A stretch of 41,020 nt of DNA from Candidatus Bipolaricaulota bacterium (GTDB taxonomy: Bacteria > Bipolaricaulota > Bipolaricaulia > Bipolaricaulales > Bipolaricaulaceae). The stretch spans positions 1 through 41,020 of the forward strand of contig CALKES010000026.1 of assembly GCA_938084715.1 (NCBI GenBank), read 5' to 3'. The notes below the pieces were generated by a model. The model saw only the letters and a program-made list of their open reading frames with translations, was not told the origin of the DNA and made no database searches. The position numbers were made by a program, and so were the translations under genes. Position 1 is the first letter of the stretch. The number at the start of each line of letters is the position of its first letter. Positions 38,552 through 41,020 of this stretch are shown here, in pieces.

Positions 38552-38557
38552 ATGTTA
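38552..38557 (-). promoter_or_regulatory. plsY -10 box (TAACAT), leaderless
   Basis: Minus-strand TAACAT separated by 6 nt from the GTG at 38545. No good -35 hexamer at 16-18 nt. The gene at 38615 diverges from here. Confidence 0.4.
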
Positions 38558-38614
38558 CCCCCTCCAGGGAACCCGTGCTCCGGGGCGGGTGTACATCTGG
38601 GCGAGGTGATCACG

Positions 38615-39367
38615 ATGAAGAGCACGATCCTCCTGGTCATCCTGGCCGGGGCCTCGGCCCTCGGCCTCGCCCAGTCGGGGGTGTCCCCCCTGGGCCTGAT
38701 CCCGACCCCGGTCCCCGGCCTTTCGGCCTCGATCTGGACCGAGAAGCCCCAGTACACGGTGGGGGAGACGGCGCGGGTCCACTTCTACATCTCCCAGCCC
38801 GCCTACGTCTACATCTTCGACATCGAGCCCACGGGGAACGTCCGCCTGATCTTCCCGAACCCCTACTCCCCGAACCCCTACCGGCCGGCCGGGACCCACG
38901 TCCTCCCCGACAACCCAAGCTACCAGTTCCGCGTCGCCCCGCCCACGGGGACGGAGACGCTCCAGCTCGTGGCCTGCACCCGGCCCCTTTCCGTCCCGAT
39001 GGGGACGTACTCCGATCCCTACCCCCTCCTCGGGCCCGACCCCGACTCGGGCCGGGCGCGGGCGCTCGGGCTCATCCCCGAGCCGGGCTGCGGCTGTTGC
39101 GTCACGGCCTGGACGACGTTCCAGATCGTGAGCCCGCCCCCGGGGGGCGGGTACTGGCCGTGCCCGCCGTGTTGGGGGTTCACGCCCTGCCCACCGTGCG
39201 GGGGCGTGGGGTACATGGCCCCCGGGATGGGCTGGTTCTGGAGCCCGTCCACCGGCTGGCAGTTCTTCGTCGGCCAGTGCCCGAGCGGCCCGGGGTACTG
39301 CTGGTACATCGGGCCCGATGGGCAGTGGAAGTTCAAGGTCCAGATTTGCTTTGGGAACTGCCCCTAG
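38615..39367 (+). CDS. Secreted DUF4384-domain protein with Cys/Pro/Gly-rich tail
   Basis: 250 residues; ATG at 38615 with GAGGTGAT upstream. Signal peptide about 1-20 (MKSTILLVILAGASALGLAQ). Residues about 35-150 match DUF4384: IWTEKPQYTVGETARVHFYI, AYVYIFDIEPTGNVRLIFPN, GTHVLPDN and TETLQLVACTRPL. In other bacteria this domain occurs in surface or secreted proteins, sometimes with peptidases or kinases. The last 90 residues are unusual: CGCC, then PCPPCWGFTPCPPCGGVGYM, W/G-rich repeats and further cysteines to CFGNCP, suggesting disulfides or metal binding. A hairpin terminator follows. Confidence 0.78.
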   Translation: MKSTILLVILAGASALGLAQSGVSPLGLIPTPVPGLSASIWTEKPQYTVGETARVHFYISQPAYVYIFDIEPTGNVRLIFPNPYSPNPYRPAGTHVLPDNPSYQFRVAPPTGTETLQLVACTRPLSVPMGTYSDPYPLLGPDPDSGRARALGLIPEPGCGCCVTAWTTFQIVSPPPGGGYWPCPPCWGFTPCPPCGGVGYMAPGMGWFWSPSTGWQFFVGQCPSGPGYCWYIGPDGQWKFKVQICFGNCP

Positions 39368-39386
39368 CGAGGGCCAGCCTCCCCTT

Positions 39387-39415
39387 GGGGGAGGGGCTTC
39401 CCCAGCCCCTCCCCC
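39387..39415 (+). terminator. Hairpin after the DUF4384 gene
   Basis: GGGGGAGGGGCT (39387-39398) and AGCCCCTCCCCC (39404-39415), 12-bp stem, 5-nt loop, 20 nt after the stop. No U-tract. Confidence 0.65.
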
Positions 39416-39425
39416 CTCCCCTCCT

Positions 39426-39530
39426 CCCGGGGGTAGCCCCGGGTCCACATCCCCGCCACAGGTCTGAAGCCGGTCCTCCATCGGACCGGGAGATCCTCCC
39501 CTTGCTCCCCCACATCCGGGGGCAAGGAGG
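39426..39530 (+). promoter_or_regulatory. Structured leader with three hairpins, the last covering the ribosome site
   Basis: Hairpin 1 pairs 39426-39432 with 39437-39443 (CCCGGGG/CCCCGGG). Hairpin 2 pairs 39470-39476 with 39483-39489 (CCGGTCC/GGACCGG). Hairpin 3 pairs 39507-39511 with 39518-39522 (CCCCC/GGGGG) and continues outward, so that CAAGGAGG (39523-39530), the ribosome site of the next gene, pairs with upstream CCT..CCTTG. Translation of the 39536 gene could thus be gated by refolding. No known riboswitch class is recognised. Confidence 0.4.
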
Positions 39531-39535
39531 ACACG

Positions 39536-39991
39536 ATGACAAGAAAGAAGAAGTTCCTAGTGGGAGGAATCCTGGCGCTCGCGGCCGGCCTTTCGGTGGC
39601 CCTGGTGGCGCTGGGGCAGACGGGAACCACGCAAGGTTCGGTAGCGAGGGTGCGCTCGGACCTGTGGGCCAAGGTGGCGGCGAACCTCGGGATCTCCAAG
39701 GACACCCTCGTCGCGGCGTCTGACAAGGCGGAAGCTCAGCTCATCGACGAGGCCTGGGCCGCGGGGACGATCACCGAGGAACAGGCTGCGGCGATGACGG
39801 CGCAGATCGAGGCCCGGAGGGCGATGGACGCCGTCCTGGCCCAGGCCGTGGCCGACGGGAAGATCACCCACGAGCAGCTTGAGCTCCTCGGGATCCGCCC
39901 TGGGCCGGGGCTCAGGATGGGCCGCGGGTTCCTCGGCCAGGGGAAGGGCAGCGGGGGTCCAGGCCCGCTGGGCCGCTGCCCTGGCCGCTAG
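39536..39991 (+). CDS. Small secreted alpha-helical protein of unknown function
   Basis: 151 residues with a basic start and signal sequence (about 1-28, MTRKKKFLVGGILALAAGLS...ALG), then two helical segments: LWAKVAANLGISKDTLVAASDKAE with ITEEQAAAMTAQIE, and VLAQAVADGKITHEQLELLG. The repeated (G)-x-I-T-x-E-Q pattern resembles small secreted DUF2680-like or calcium-free helical-pair proteins, but I cannot assign a family. The tail is Gly-rich (GRGFLGQGKGSGGPGPLG). AAGGAGG ribosome site within a hairpin; a strong terminator follows. Confidence 0.7.
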   Translation: MTRKKKFLVGGILALAAGLSVALVALGQTGTTQGSVARVRSDLWAKVAANLGISKDTLVAASDKAEAQLIDEAWAAGTITEEQAAAMTAQIEARRAMDAVLAQAVADGKITHEQLELLGIRPGPGLRMGRGFLGQGKGSGGPGPLGRCPGR

Positions 39992-40038
39992 CGAACGAGA
40001 CCACGCGACTCCACCCGCTTCCTTCACCCCCTCCCGCC

Positions 40039-40067
40039 GGCGGGGCCCCTGAGGGGCCCCGCCGGTG
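40039..40067 (+). terminator. 13-bp hairpin after the small secreted protein gene
   Basis: CCGGCGGGGCCCC (40039-40051), loop TGA, GGGGCCCCGCCGG (40055-40067), followed by TGCTCTT. The 254-nt gap to 40246 otherwise shows no gene; its right half has visibly lower GC content. Confidence 0.75.
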
Positions 40068-40245
40068 CTCTTGGAGCTCCTTGCACTCACGAATTCCCGG
40101 ACCAGGAGGCGGCACTGGATCTGCAAGAAATCAGGACTTGCTGACAGCCAGCTGAGGCCCCCACACAGCGCCTCCCCCCTGCGTGCCACTTAACGTGATG
40201 AACCGACGTCACAGAGCAAGACGTTATCTCTATCCGAACCGGCAA

Positions 40246-40734
40246 CTACAAACTGCCGCGACCTAGAGAGGTAACCTTCTTCCACACTTCCTCGATCCGC
40301 GTTGCAGTAAGCCTCCAATACTCCGGAATTCGATCTACAGTTCCTGGTCCGGCAGCTCTTTGACTCCACACATGGTGCTCATAGAGAATCGTATCGCCTC
40401 TCCCTCCCGCAGACTCTTTGAGCCGTTGAGCGATTTCCGCAGGAGTCGCCAAGTACATTCGAGGTAGTTCATCCTCCCGAGCACCGTGATAGTCAGCACC
40501 TTTCTTGTACGATAGGGTAAGACCCCATGGACCGTCCTTGCTGCCCTTCACGGAGATCTTGAGCATTCGATCGCCCTTCACAACAATCAAATCGTACTCA
40601 GGCTGATTAGCTCCGTACTGCGCCGAGACTTCCCAACCCAGCTTTGCGAACTGGCCGGCCGCGAACGCCTCGGCAGCTGTCGCAACATGCCAGGGGATAG
40701 GGCAAGGAACACCAATGCGCCCTATCGACGTCAA
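40246..40734 (-). CDS. PD-(D/E)XK nuclease-like protein of a conserved uncharacterised family
   Basis: About 162 residues. The family-like core begins WHVATAAEAFAAGQFAKLGW, continues YGANQPEYDLIVVKGDRM, then LKISVKGSKDGPWGLTLSY, KKGADYHG and YLATPAEIAQRLKESAGGRGDTILYE. The Glu...Asp-x-n-(S)-x-Lys layout resembles PD-(D/E)XK folds, but the third acidic position is Ser (ISVK instead of I(E/Q)VK), which may reduce or alter activity. The start at 40734 is a TTG and is uncertain. The gene sits in a stretch of clearly lower GC and less biased codon use than its neighbours, suggesting transfer. Fold assignment is inference. Confidence 0.6.
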   Translation of the reverse strand: MTSIGRIGVPCPIPWHVATAAEAFAAGQFAKLGWEVSAQYGANQPEYDLIVVKGDRMLKISVKGSKDGPWGLTLSYKKGADYHGAREDELPRMYLATPAEIAQRLKESAGGRGDTILYEHHVWSQRAAGPGTVDRIPEYWRLTATRIEEVWKKVTSLGRGSL

Positions 40735-40860
40735 GCACCCGGGTAGCGATCGAATAAATCACAAGACAATCTTAGCCAATCTGGTAGCAGCCCCCTTTAC
40801 CATCCTACTCCTGGCACCTGGAACAACACCCGATCGCGACCCAAGCAGGACGTCTGTGAC

Positions 40861-41020
<160 letters not shown>

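Overview
This 41 kb window is a very GC-rich (about 70% by eye), extremely compact bacterial chromosome segment. It is almost entirely housekeeping genes, with a small restriction-modification (R-M) junk zone at the left end and a patch of visibly lower GC at the right end. Ribosomal proteins L13, L32, S6 and S18, four class I/II tRNA synthetases, HU, SSB, ACP and two tRNAs leave no doubt that it is bacterial. The fused GlyA-GcvT protein, the secreted PKD/dockerin-like proteins, the eukaryote-type IleRS and the packed gene order remind me of uncultured thermophilic or anaerobic lineages such as Bipolaricaulota/Acetothermia. That placement is inference and cannot be proven from the window.

Layout. 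1-2150: start of a type I hsdM running off the left edge, then a decayed Mod/Res-type cassette (deleted methylase, DUF4258-DUF2283 pair, truncated nuclease) between two ~440-bp direct repeats carrying the cysS 3' end and the hsdM 5' end. 2147-9.95 kb: cysS; a small membrane exporter; mgtE, a membrane protein, yajC and secD in one run; holA facing them; tRNA-Leu(GAG)-plsX-acpP. 9.96-20.6 kb: asnS; HU divergent from rpsF-ssb-rpsR; an unknown GT-A-like gene; the 1054-residue GlyA-GcvT fusion; a Lon-family protease; a secreted phospholipase D-like protein. 20.6-23.5 kb: two secreted PKD-domain proteins. 23.7-32.2 kb: rplM, purA, ileS and purB on the minus strand, then tkt on plus, running into tRNA(CAU). 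32.2-37.8 kb: a degenerate RNase H-fold protein, dtd and rpmF on plus, then MFS, TIM-barrel, fabG, upp and an unknown gene on minus. 37.9-41 kb: plsY, two small secreted proteins, a PD-(D/E)XK-like gene in low-GC DNA, and the 3' end of pheS.

Two themes recur. Promoters read TTGNNN-N17-TANNNT, and in several genes the -10 box lies only 6-8 nt before an ATG or GTG without a Shine-Dalgarno, which implies leaderless mRNAs (PLD, lon, holA, purB, plsY, mgtE, the small exporter). Intergenic space is squeezed to the limit: convergent genes share a palindromic CTAG as both stop codons, genes overlap by ATGA/GTGA/TTGA, and tkt ends inside a tRNA gene.

Functionally, GlyA-GcvT feeds folate one-carbon units; purA and purB serve AMP synthesis; plsX, acpP and plsY make phosphatidic acid precursors; yajC and secD belong to the Sec translocon. 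The best leads for something new are the GlyA-GcvT fusion with its apparent third, eroded GcvT-like middle domain, the RNase H-fold protein lacking two catalytic aspartates, the duplicated Cys-containing module of the large secreted protein, and the leaderless promoter architecture. I did not find a CRISPR array, an intact mobile element or a complete new defence system.
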